A stretch of DNA of 10,404 nucleotides from Candidatus Albibeggiatoa sp. nov. BB20 (GTDB taxonomy: Bacteria; Pseudomonadota; Gammaproteobacteria; Beggiatoales; Beggiatoaceae). A program made the translations under genes and the position numbers. Of this stretch, positions 1 to 8,005 are shown piece by piece. The notes under the pieces were generated by a model. That model worked only from the letters and a program-made list of their open reading frames with translations. It was not told the DNA's origin and searched no databases. Every line of letters begins with the position of its first letter. Positions within the stretch are counted from its first letter, which is position 1. Location: assembly GCA_016744725.1 (NCBI GenBank), contig JADGDW010000153.1, positions 1-10,404 on the forward strand, written 5' to 3'.

Positions 1-306
1 ATATTGATGGGTGTTTAATTGGTGCAAATTAAAGCTAGGTTCTTGTTGACATTGGCCGCAATGCAGGCAAGCATCGGTTAAATGTTCAATGTGCAATGTT
101 TGGCTGCAAGCCAGTAAAAATAGTTCTTTGACTATGGCTTGTGTATCACAAGAGTCTAAAAAATCAGGTGGGTAAATAGAACCTGCTTCAATTAAGTAAT
201 TAAGCGTTTCGCTATCAAACTCAAGAATTATCATATTGGAATCAATATTAATAATTCGCAACTCAGGATGAGTTTGTTCAAAATGTGCATCAATGAGGTA
301 TTTCAT
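1..306 (-). CDS. Small CxxCxxC protein, start present, 3' part outside the window
   Basis: The frame is open for 102 codons from ATG at 306 down to base 1, so the C-terminus lies outside the window. I do not recognise the family. The N-terminal ~50 residues are acidic and mixed (MKYLIDAHFEQTHPELRIIN), with no signal peptide or membrane segment. Near residues 80-86 is a compact CLHCGQC cluster (C80, C83, C86), a spacing used for metal or Fe-S binding. The start is chosen because it is the first ATG about 35 nt downstream of a well-spaced promoter; the ribosome binding site is weak. A Fur-type operator covers that promoter, so iron-dependent repression is likely and a role in iron or metal handling is plausible. 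That role is inference. The neighbour at 665 is divergently transcribed and probably unrelated. Confidence 0.7.
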   Translation of the reverse strand, partial: MKYLIDAHFEQTHPELRIINIDSNMIILEFDSETLNYLIEAGSIYPPDFLDSCDTQAIVKELFLLACSQTLHIEHLTDACLHCGQCQQEPSFNLHQLNTHQY

Positions 307-342
307 CAGATATCAACCCATAAATAAGAATAATTATCATTT

Positions 343-361
343 GCAAATGATAGTCATTATC
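343..361. promoter_or_regulatory. Fur box overlapping the leftward promoter
   Basis: GCAAATGATAGTCATTATC matches the classical 19-bp Fur consensus GATAATGATAATCATTATC at 16 of 19 positions. A perfect 18-bp palindrome, TATCATTTGCAAATGATA at 335-352, overlaps it, so the site may hold two staggered Fur dimers. It covers the -10 box of the minus-strand promoter, the usual position for iron-dependent repression. Confidence 0.7.
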
Positions 362-375
362 AATTAATCAGTCAA
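347..375 (-). promoter_or_regulatory. Sigma70-like promoter of the leftward gene
   Basis: On the minus strand TTGACT (375-370) is followed after exactly 17 nt by TATCAT (352-347). Both boxes differ from the sigma70 consensus at only one or two bases, and the start codon lies about 40 nt further on. The -10 box lies inside the Fur-type operator. Confidence 0.65.
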
Positions 376-564
376 GGATTATTTTGCTCATTTATAAATA
401 TTAGTAAATATTGATGTTATTTAATATGATTGTTCTGCACTTGTCTTGCCCTTATGTCCTTTTTGACCGCCGTTGTCTTTTCCTTATTCTTTTGGGATGC
501 CTGCTCCTATAAGGTAGTTACATTTTTTCACTATCCCTTATATTTTACAACCTCATCAGTTTCA
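376..564. other. Divergent intergenic region with no gene
   Basis: No convincing coding frame is seen. The 440-500 stretch is pyrimidine-rich on the plus strand and contains an imperfect direct repeat: TTGTCTTGCCCTTAT at 441-455 and TTGTCTTTTCCTTAT at 473-487, 13 of 15 identical and 32 bp (about three helical turns) apart. This could be a pair of regulator sites, but nothing else supports that. Confidence 0.35.
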
Positions 565-594
565 AAAATGCTTTATTAATTAACAAAGCATTTT
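565..594. promoter_or_regulatory. 30-bp near-perfect palindrome, candidate operator of the RHS gene
   Basis: AAAATGCTTT at 565-574 is the exact reverse complement of AAAGCATTTT at 585-594. The central TTAATTAA (576-583) shares the same dyad axis, so only the pair 575/584 fails to match. The right arm overlaps the -35 box of the RHS promoter (592-597). That position suits a dimeric regulator. A transcriptional terminator is less likely because the stem is AT-rich and only a short T run follows. Confidence 0.45.
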
Positions 595-620
595 ACAGTA
601 CAATTTTTATTGTATATAAA
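592..620 (+). promoter_or_regulatory. Sigma70-like promoter of the RHS gene
   Basis: TTTACA at 592-597, a 17-nt spacer and TATAAA at 615-620 give a good sigma70 layout. A second TATAAA lies at 631-636. The predicted transcript would start near 627, leaving a leader of roughly 40 nt before the ATG at 665. Confidence 0.5.
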
Positions 621-652
621 TTTCATTTCATATAAAATTCCAACAAATAAAA

Positions 653-658
653 AAGGGA
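653..658 (+). promoter_or_regulatory. Ribosome binding site of the RHS gene
   Basis: AAGGGA lies 6 nt before the ATG at 665 and supports this start over later in-frame ATGs. The encoded N-terminus is also a good signal peptide. Confidence 0.6.
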
Positions 659-664
659 TTTTTT

Positions 665-3600
665 ATGCCACAAATAAATTTAGATACAAATACAAGACGG
701 CAACGATGGCCGTCTATATTATTTAAAGTGATTTCTACTCTATTTTTAATAATAAATACTGCTTATGCTCAAGCTCCTGCTGAATGTGATGTAGTGTATG
801 CAGTACACGATAAAGGTATTCAGGATAGCCAAATTTTCAGCTACAACTTAAATGATGGGCAATTTCGTTCTGTGGGTCCTTTGTATACAGACCTAGATTT
901 AGAAGGGTTTGATGCACATCCTACCACTCACAAACTCTACACTACTACAGGACAAAATAATTCACAGCTTTATACCGTTGATGCAAGTACGGGTGTATTG
1001 GAGAAAATTGGTGACATTGGCTTTGATAATGTAACAGGTTTAGCTTTTCACCCCGATGGTGGATTGTGGGCTAGTGCTGATCAAGGTTTATTGCAAATTA
1101 ATATAGATACTGGGGCAGGAACAATAGCGAATCCTGTATTACCAGGCTTTATTAATGGTTTGGCATGGCATAATGATGGTACTCAACTATTCGCAGTCAC
1201 AAGTTCTAATGAAAGTAGTACGCTATGGGTTATTGATGAAGGAAATACATGGCAAGTTGCTTGTAATGATTTACCGAAAAAAATAGAAAGTTTAGAAACC
1301 CTACCTGATGGCTCATTAGTTTATAGCTTCCATAATGATAATAAATTAAATATTCATTCCTTTGATATTAATAGCTGTCAAACTCTTTCTGATGGTGAAA
1401 TTGATACTCCTTATAATGATATTGAAGGTTTAGCATGGTCTGCTTTTTCCTGTACTGTTTCTAATTTAGATTTTTTACGAGCTTATCTTGAAGGTTTAGA
1501 AGGTGCTGAATTAGTTGAAATTCAGGACGATGGTTCAATTCAAGTCACTATTAATGGTGAGATATATCATAGTAAACTAGATGATAATATCACTTCTGGT
1601 GAACCTTCTGAAGACGGCAACGTTGAATCAACTGGCGATCAGAATGGAGATGGTATTGATGACTTTCTTATCACTTATCCTAGTGGTGACCAACAAATCC
1701 TATATTACTATGGTTTAATTGATGATGAGCCAACAGACTGTCAAACTTTAGTAGCCCCTCCTATTGATCCTACCGTTATCAGTATCCCCTCATTAGTCAC
1801 TCAATTTATTTACACAGGTGACGATCCGATTCAAACAGGTGTTGCAACAGGCACAATCAATTTAGAACATGCGGCGACATTACGCGGAAAAGTGACTGAT
1901 ACACAAGGCGAAATTTTACCTAACGTCAATATTACAATTAAAGATCACGCTGAATATGGTCAAACTGTCACAACCTGTGATGGTTACTTCAATATGGCAG
2001 TCAATGGTGGTAATACGCTGACGGTTAATTATCAGAAAAACGGTTATTTACCTGTACAACGTACAATTAAACCTGCGCGGTTGGAGTATGCAATTGTAGA
2101 CGATATTGCCATGACTCCACTAGATTCAATAGTAACCAAGATTGATTTAACCGCTGATACACCGATTCAAGTTGCCAAAGGCAGTGTTGTGACGGATGAA
2201 GATGGCTCACGTCAAGCAGTTATATTATTCCCTCAGGATTTAACTGCTACTATGACCTTGCCAGATGGTTCAACTCAAGCATTAACTGAATTGGATGTGC
2301 GTGCAACTGAATATACAGTCGGTGAAAATGGGCCAGATGCGATGCCTGGGCCTTTACCACCTGAAAGTGCTTATACTTATGCTGTTGAATTAAGTGCAGA
2401 TCAAGCAATTGCAGCAGGCTCAACCCATATTGATTTTAATCAACCTATACCACTTTATGTTGATAACTTTATTGGCTTTCCTACTGGAGGAATTGTTCCA
2501 ATTGGTTGGTATGATTATGAAAAAGCAGAATGGATTCCATCTCGCAATGGACGCGTTATTGAAATTATAAACATTGAGAATGGAATTGTTGAATTAGATG
2601 TAGATGGAAGTGGTCAAGTTGCTGACTCTGAAGCCCTTGCTGTATTAAATATTACCGAAGCTGAAAAACAAGAATTAGCCAAACATTATACTGTGGGTAC
2701 AAGTTTGTGGCGTGGTTTGATTCCCCACTTTACCCCTTGGGACTATAACTGGCCTTATACATTCCCTAAAACGGCAAAAAAACCTAAGTCCGAGAACACT
2801 ACTCCTAAGACAGCAAATGAAGACAACCCAGATGATTCTTGTAAACAAAGCGGATGTATTATTGAAGCAGAAAAACAAGTTTTAGGAGAAACGATTGCTA
2901 TTGCTGGTACGCCATTTACTTTAAATTACCGCAGCAATAGTACATTAGGATATAAAGCGGCATATAAGGTAGATATTCCTTTAATTGGAGATGACATACC
3001 TAAACTCCTTAAAAACATTATAGTTGAGATAAGTATTGCAGGACGAAGGTTTTCACATAAATTCCCACCAATTAAAAACGGAACATTTACTTTTACTTGG
3101 GATGGATTAGATTATTTTCAACGACCACTACAAGGTAGACAAAAAGCAAGAATACGTATTGGTTACGAATATCACCTCGTTTATGCTTCCCCTGGTGATT
3201 TTTCTTCAAGCTTTGCACGAGCAGGTAGTGGTAGTGGAATGTCTGTTAGACGTAACAAGTCTAGTGGGATTCTTTGGGGTACAACATACCGTGTAGATTT
3301 GGGTACATGGTATCCAATAGGTACTGAATTAGGAAATTTTAGTCTAGATATTCATCATACTTATGATGCTGTCAGTAAAGATTTATACCTAGGATATGGC
3401 AAACAAGAAAATGCTAATGAGACGGTACAAAACTTAATTATAGAAACGGTTGCTGGTAATGGAGGTTATGGAAAGTTTAAAGAAATATATGAAGGAAAAC
3501 CAGCTACACAAGTGCCTCTTTATAATCCAGCAAGTGTTGCTTTTAACTCTAAAGGTGAGTTGCATATAGGTGTTATGAACAGCTATAAAGTAATTAAGGT

Positions 3601-6600
3601 CGACTCTGATACAAACACAATTCATACTGTAGCAGGTACTGGTGAAGGTGGTTTTGCTGCTGAAGGAGAGCTTGCTACCACTGCTAACCTGAGACATGTT
3701 ACCCATATCAGTTTTGATTCTAATGATAATCTATATATTGCTAATACTCACCATATTCACAAGGTTGATACAAAAGGAGTTATCCATACTGTAGTTGGAA
3801 GTACTTCAGGAGAATATTTTAATAGTGTTGAGGTAAATGGCAAACTTGCAACAGAGGTGAATTTATCTTGGATTCATGGTTTTGCTTTTGATTCATCAGA
3901 TGATTTATATATTGCAAGTTATGCTTTTAATTCTCTTTTTAAATTAGATGGCAATACTAATATTATTAATAAGTTATTAGTAAGTGATGTTGGTACTGTT
4001 TACAACCCTAATAGTGTTCTTTTTGGAAAAGATGGAAGCTTGTATATTGCTAATGGGGGCTATAATAGCAATATTCGTCGAGTAGGCACTAATAATTCTA
4101 TAGAAATCATTGCGGGTACAGAGCACGGTGGCTTTAATGGTGATGGTGGAATAGCAACTGAAATAGAGATAAATGATCCTTATTCTATGGTATTTGGTCC
4201 TGATAATAACTTGTATTTTTCTGATGGTAATAATCATCGTATCCGTAAAATAGATGCAGATGGCGTTATCAGTACAATAGCTGGAGGTGGTGATAGTCTA
4301 AATAAGAATAAGGAACTTGCACTTGAGGCTAAATTAAATCGCCCTAGAGGTATTGTTTTTGGCCCTGATAATTATTTATATATTACTGAGGGTAACTATG
4401 TACATCGACTTAGACCTTCTGCTCCTGACTTTTCTATTAAAGATACAACAATTGCTTCAAAAGATGCTAGTTTATTGTATGTATTTTCTGCAAGTGGCCA
4501 TCACCTACGTACATTAGATAGTATCACTGGGCAAACCATTTATACGTTCTCTTATAGTCCTGAAGGTTATCTGACTTCAATTGAAGATTTAGATGGTGAC
4601 ATTACTCATATTGAGCGTAATGGCAAATTACCACTTGCTATTATTGCACCTGATGGTCAGCGTACTATCCTAAGTGTGAATGAAAATGGTTATCTTGATT
4701 CAGTCATTAATCCTGAAGATGAAGCTTATTTGTTGAGTTATACCGATAAAGGCTTATTAACAGAATTTGTTAATCCTCGTGGGCATAAATCAATTTATCG
4801 TTATGATGACTTAGGTTTGTTAATAGAGGATACTGATGCTGCAAATGGTGGTTGGTCGCTGGCTCGTATTGAGCATGAGGATGACGATGGTTATACAACA
4901 ACATTAACTAGCCGTGAAGGTCAAACTCATACTTATTCGGTTATTCCTAAAAATAACGGTGAAATTGAGCGGATTCAAATTGCACCTGATGGTACTGAAA
5001 CAAAAGCACTTATCAAAGCTTCAGGTGATGTTGTTATGACCAATGCAGATGGTACAACTGTCGTGTCAGAACAAGCACCCGACCCACGCTTTGGTATACA
5101 AGCCCCTTTTACTGAAAAAATGACTATTACCACACCAAATGGTCTAAAAGGTGAAGTGAAAGCAGAAAAGACTGTATGGCTTAGTAATAAAGATGATCCT
5201 CTTAGCTTAATAAGCCTATCAAATACTATGACTATTAATGGTCGTAGAAGTAGCAGTGTATATGATGCAACTAATAAAAAGCTAACCTCAACCAGTGCTG
5301 CAGGGCGACGTACCACTTCTTATTACGATGATAAAGGGCGAATTATTAGAGAAGAAACCTATGGGCTTGCTAAGGTTTACTATTCTTATGACGAGCGTGG
5401 ACGCTTGACCCAAATTACTGAAGGTGATGGTAATGAGGCAAGAACGGTTACGTTTAGTTTCGATCCAAATACGGGCTATCTATCTCAAGTGACTGATGCC
5501 TTGGGTCGTACTGAGCAGTTTACCCGTGATGCAGTCGGGCGGATTTTAGCGCAAACTTTACCTGATGAACGCCAAATTCAGTATGAATATGATGATAATG
5601 GTAATATCACATCGATTAAGCCACCAAGTCGTCCTGAGCATACATACAGTTATGACGCAGTTGATTTACCCTCTGAATACCAAGCTCCTACTGTTAATTC
5701 TTCAGGTCATGAAACTTTAAGCAGCTTTAACCGTGATAAGCAGTTAACACGAGTCACCTTAGCTGACAATAAAGTGATTGATTTTAATTACGATCAAGCT
5801 GGACGTGTTGAAGAAATTGTGTTGCCAAAAGGTACGCAATCTTACAGTTATGACTCTGAGACAGGGCAAGTTATCAGTGTCTCAGATGAGGCAAGCGGTT
5901 CGGTTATCAATTATGAGTATGATGGTTCTTTGTTGTTATCTGAACAGTGGACAAATAGTATTGAAGGTTCTGTCAATTACAGCTATAACAATGATTTCCG
6001 TTTGCAAACCACTTCAGTCAATGAAGAAACTGCTGTCAATTATGGCTATGACAAAGATGGTTTAATGACGCAAGCAGGTGATTTGACGCTGCTACGTGAT
6101 CGATATAATGGGCTTTTGAAAGGCTCAACTTTAGATAATGTTAAAACTATACTGACTCATACTCAATTTGGTGAGTTAAAAACCGAGGTTGCAACGTATG
6201 ATGGTACGGAGTTGTACCGAGCAGAGTATAGTTATGACAAGCTGAGTCGTATTACGCAAAAATCAGAAGTTGTTAACGGACAAAGTAGTGTTAGTCAGTA
6301 TCAATATGATTTAACAGGTCGTTTGATACAGGTTGATGTTGATAGTGTAGTGACAACGTATCAGTATGATGGCAATAGTAACCGCACTCATATTAACGGA
6401 GTTGAGATTGCAAGTTATGATAATCAAGATCGGTTGTTAACTTATGAAAATCAGCGTTATACACATACAACTAATGGTGAGCGGTTAACTAAAACTGAGA
6501 ATGGCGAAACCACACGTTATCATTATGATGTATCGACCAATTTGACCCAAGTTCGTTTAGCTTCAGGTCAGACGGTGAGCTATATTATTGATGGTCAAGA

Positions 6601-7408
6601 CCGCCGTGTGGGTAAGGTTGTTGATGGTTTCTTGGAGGAAGGTTATCTTTATCAAGGTAGCATTAATCCTATTGCCACTTTAGATCGTAACGGTGAGGTT
6701 AAAGCGCAGTTTATTTACGGTAGTCAGGATCATGTGCCTGATTATATGTTGCAAGATGGTGCTGTATATCGTTTGGTGACGGATCATTTAGGCAGTGTGC
6801 GTTTGGTTGTTGAGGTCAGTACAGGGCGTATTGTTCAGCAGCTTGATTATGATGCTTGGGGACAGGTATTAGTTGATACCAATCCAGGATTTCAACCATT
6901 TGGTTATGTGGGTAGTTTGTATGAGTCGCGTACAGGTTTAGTACGGTTTGGTGCAAGGGATTATGACCCGCATACAGGGCGTTGGACTGCGCAAGACCCG
7001 ATTTTATTTGATGGTGGTGATAGCAATCTATATCGCTATGTATTTAATAATCCTATAAATTTGATTGACCCTGATGGGTTAAGCCCAACTGGCGAACGTG
7101 GAACGACAGGAGGTACATCAGGGCAAAATTCAAAAAATAAATATAAACATTGTAAAGAAGATAAAAATGATCCTAACTACATTATTTGTAAACACCATCA
7201 ATCAGGTAAGACAGTTAGAAAACCTAAGCCTTCAGATTGGGATGAAGACACTAATAATGAGTCTAGAACCAATTTATCCACAGACATTTTAATAGGGGGA
7301 GGTAAAGTTGTATTAGGGACATATCTTACTTATAGATGTATAAGAACAGTTCCTTCACTTTTCCCCCCTTTGTGGTGGACTCTTCCTGGCAATTTAGCAA
7401 CTCCTTAA
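665..7408 (+). CDS. Secreted RHS/YD-repeat polymorphic toxin protein
   Basis: A 2247-residue exoprotein with a toxin tip. Residues 1-37 form a Sec signal peptide (basic RRQR, hydrophobic 17-31, cleavage near AYAQA). About 41-262 show propeller-like repeats (VTGLAFHPDGGLWA, INGLAWHNDG). A calcium-binding-type loop DQNGDGIDD lies at 325-333. About 402-467 resemble a carboxypeptidase-regulatory/CNA-B-like beta domain. About 723-773 match the RHS shell entry seen in large RHS exoproteins (AGTPFTLNYRSNS). Residues 927-1249 hold NHL repeats with the pattern TVAGxGxxGFxGDG. About 1270-2030 are YD repeats (YDDNGNITSIKPPS). The RHS core spans about 2034-2138 (DHLGSVRLVVE, YDAWGQV, ARDYDPHTGRWTAQDP) and ends in DPDG at 2135-2138, the usual self-cleavage border. 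The variable tip is 2139-2247. In the known family the YD shell encapsulates the cleaved toxin. The signal peptide argues for Sec export, not direct type VI loading. The frame is intact throughout. Confidence 0.93.
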   Translation: MPQINLDTNTRRQRWPSILFKVISTLFLIINTAYAQAPAECDVVYAVHDKGIQDSQIFSYNLNDGQFRSVGPLYTDLDLEGFDAHPTTHKLYTTTGQNNSQLYTVDASTGVLEKIGDIGFDNVTGLAFHPDGGLWASADQGLLQINIDTGAGTIANPVLPGFINGLAWHNDGTQLFAVTSSNESSTLWVIDEGNTWQVACNDLPKKIESLETLPDGSLVYSFHNDNKLNIHSFDINSCQTLSDGEIDTPYNDIEGLAWSAFSCTVSNLDFLRAYLEGLEGAELVEIQDDGSIQVTINGEIYHSKLDDNITSGEPSEDGNVESTGDQNGDGIDDFLITYPSGDQQILYYYGLIDDEPTDCQTLVAPPIDPTVISIPSLVTQFIYTGDDPIQTGVATGTINLEHAATLRGKVTDTQGEILPNVNITIKDHAEYGQTVTTCDGYFNMAVNGGNTLTVNYQKNGYLPVQRTIKPARLEYAIVDDIAMTPLDSIVTKIDLTADTPIQVAKGSVVTDEDGSRQAVILFPQDLTATMTLPDGSTQALTELDVRATEYTVGENGPDAMPGPLPPESAYTYAVELSADQAIAAGSTHIDFNQPIPLYVDNFIGFPTGGIVPIGWYDYEKAEWIPSRNGRVIEIINIENGIVELDVDGSGQVADSEALAVLNITEAEKQELAKHYTVGTSLWRGLIPHFTPWDYNWPYTFPKTAKKPKSENTTPKTANEDNPDDSCKQSGCIIEAEKQVLGETIAIAGTPFTLNYRSNSTLGYKAAYKVDIPLIGDDIPKLLKNIIVEISIAGRRFSHKFPPIKNGTFTFTWDGLDYFQRPLQGRQKARIRIGYEYHLVYASPGDFSSSFARAGSGSGMSVRRNKSSGILWGTTYRVDLGTWYPIGTELGNFSLDIHHTYDAVSKDLYLGYGKQENANETVQNLIIETVAGNGGYGKFKEIYEGKPATQVPLYNPASVAFNSKGELHIGVMNSYKVIKVDSDTNTIHTVAGTGEGGFAAEGELATTANLRHVTHISFDSNDNLYIANTHHIHKVDTKGVIHTVVGSTSGEYFNSVEVNGKLATEVNLSWIHGFAFDSSDDLYIASYAFNSLFKLDGNTNIINKLLVSDVGTVYNPNSVLFGKDGSLYIANGGYNSNIRRVGTNNSIEIIAGTEHGGFNGDGGIATEIEINDPYSMVFGPDNNLYFSDGNNHRIRKIDADGVISTIAGGGDSLNKNKELALEAKLNRPRGIVFGPDNYLYITEGNYVHRLRPSAPDFSIKDTTIASKDASLLYVFSASGHHLRTLDSITGQTIYTFSYSPEGYLTSIEDLDGDITHIERNGKLPLAIIAPDGQRTILSVNENGYLDSVINPEDEAYLLSYTDKGLLTEFVNPRGHKSIYRYDDLGLLIEDTDAANGGWSLARIEHEDDDGYTTTLTSREGQTHTYSVIPKNNGEIERIQIAPDGTETKALIKASGDVVMTNADGTTVVSEQAPDPRFGIQAPFTEKMTITTPNGLKGEVKAEKTVWLSNKDDPLSLISLSNTMTINGRRSSSVYDATNKKLTSTSAAGRRTTSYYDDKGRIIREETYGLAKVYYSYDERGRLTQITEGDGNEARTVTFSFDPNTGYLSQVTDALGRTEQFTRDAVGRILAQTLPDERQIQYEYDDNGNITSIKPPSRPEHTYSYDAVDLPSEYQAPTVNSSGHETLSSFNRDKQLTRVTLADNKVIDFNYDQAGRVEEIVLPKGTQSYSYDSETGQVISVSDEASGSVINYEYDGSLLLSEQWTNSIEGSVNYSYNNDFRLQTTSVNEETAVNYGYDKDGLMTQAGDLTLLRDRYNGLLKGSTLDNVKTILTHTQFGELKTEVATYDGTELYRAEYSYDKLSRITQKSEVVNGQSSVSQYQYDLTGRLIQVDVDSVVTTYQYDGNSNRTHINGVEIASYDNQDRLLTYENQRYTHTTNGERLTKTENGETTRYHYDVSTNLTQVRLASGQTVSYIIDGQDRRVGKVVDGFLEEGYLYQGSINPIATLDRNGEVKAQFIYGSQDHVPDYMLQDGAVYRLVTDHLGSVRLVVEVSTGRIVQQLDYDAWGQVLVDTNPGFQPFGYVGSLYESRTGLVRFGARDYDPHTGRWTAQDPILFDGGDSNLYRYVFNNPINLIDPDGLSPTGERGTTGGTSGQNSKNKYKHCKEDKNDPNYIICKHHQSGKTVRKPKPSDWDEDTNNESRTNLSTDILIGGGKVVLGTYLTYRCIRTVPSLFPPLWWTLPGNLATP
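7079..7405 (+). other. Variable C-terminal toxin tip of the RHS protein
   Basis: This is the segment after DPDG, 109 residues long (2139-2247). It begins with a flexible Gly/Ser/Thr linker (GERGTTGGTSGQNSKN). A Lys/His/Cys-rich stretch follows (KHCKEDKN, CKHHQSGK). It ends in an amphipathic to hydrophobic segment from about residue 2208 with the motif PSLFPPLWWTLPGNLATP. From memory, a PSLxPPLWxTxPxN ending recurs in RHS tails of other proteobacteria. No catalytic nuclease motif is visible. The hydrophobic ending could mean a membrane-active toxin, which is inference. Confidence 0.6.
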
Positions 7409-7421
7409 CGTTATAAGCTCA

Positions 7422-7452
7422 GGGTAATCTAACTATAGTAGTATGATTACCC
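7422..7452 (+). repeat. Hairpin between RHS gene and Sel1 gene
   Basis: GGGTAATC (7422-7429) pairs perfectly with GATTACCC (7445-7452) around a 15-nt loop. It starts 14 nt after the RHS stop and ends 22 nt before the Sel1 start. No T run follows, so it is not a standard terminator. It could stabilise or partially attenuate the transcript. Confidence 0.4.
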
Positions 7453-7474
7453 CAGTTACTTTATTCTGGAAATT

Positions 7475-7942
7475 ATGGATAGTTTATTTGAACAAGCATC
7501 TCAAGCATGGGATCAAGGTAATAATAGAGAAGCCTTTGAACTATTTCGCCGAGCAGCTGCGAAAGGGGAACAGAATGCTTTTCTTAATTTAGGTTATTGT
7601 TATGATGAGGGGATAGGAACAAAACAAGATAAAGAAAAAGCTTTATTTTGGTACAAAAAAGCAGCTCAATATGGAGATTTATCTGCTTACATGAATATAG
7701 CTGTATACTACGTTTCTGTAAAAGATTTTAAGTTAGCTGAATATTGGTATAAAGAAGCATTTGATAAAGGTGAGAAAGAAGCAGGACTGGAGTTAGCCAA
7801 GTTAGGGTTAAATAATAATATTAGCCTAACCAATTCTAATATTTTAGAGTATTTACAAGTTGTAATAAATGCTAAGTGTAAAATCGAAGTCTGTGAAGCA
7901 TCCCAAAATGAAGCTTATTCTTTGTTAAAGAAGTTAGATTAG
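7475..7942 (+). CDS. Sel1-repeat protein, probable immunity to the RHS tip
   Basis: A 155-residue cytoplasmic-type protein with no signal peptide. It carries about three Sel1/TPR-like helical repeats between residues 8 and 110: EAFELFRRAAAKGEQNAFLN, then GYCYDEGIGTKQDKEKALFW with YKKAAQYGDLSAYMN, then FKLAEYWYKEAFDKGEKEA. The last ~45 residues are non-repeat. It starts 66 nt after the RHS stop on the same strand, the classical immunity position in polymorphic toxin loci. Sel1-repeat proteins are a known immunity class beside RHS and other polymorphic toxins. They are thought to bind the cognate tip. The ATG at 7475 has only a weak upstream TGGA. A generic Sel1 signalling role is possible, but the position favours immunity. 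Confidence 0.8.
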   Translation: MDSLFEQASQAWDQGNNREAFELFRRAAAKGEQNAFLNLGYCYDEGIGTKQDKEKALFWYKKAAQYGDLSAYMNIAVYYVSVKDFKLAEYWYKEAFDKGEKEAGLELAKLGLNNNISLTNSNILEYLQVVINAKCKIEVCEASQNEAYSLLKKLD

Positions 7943-8005
7943 ATATATTTGTTCGTCTTTCCTGAAGTATTCTCACAAAATATTATTCGCTTCCAAGATG
8001 CTTAA

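Noticed and set aside
3446..4410. Possible tandem DNA repeat in the NHL region
   Set aside because: The periodicity is at protein level only; the nucleotide copies have diverged too far to be a DNA repeat.
2675..5316. Several minus-strand open frames of 67-113 codons (2675-2878, 3434-3706, 3977-4237, 4975-5316)
   Set aside because: They lie wholly inside the intact RHS frame, have compositions typical of reverse-strand shadows, and have no ribosome binding sites or family signals.
5778..7292. Plus-strand open frames at 5778-6065 and 7098-7292
   Set aside because: They are out-of-frame readings of the YD repeats and toxin tip, which encode clear protein features in the main frame.
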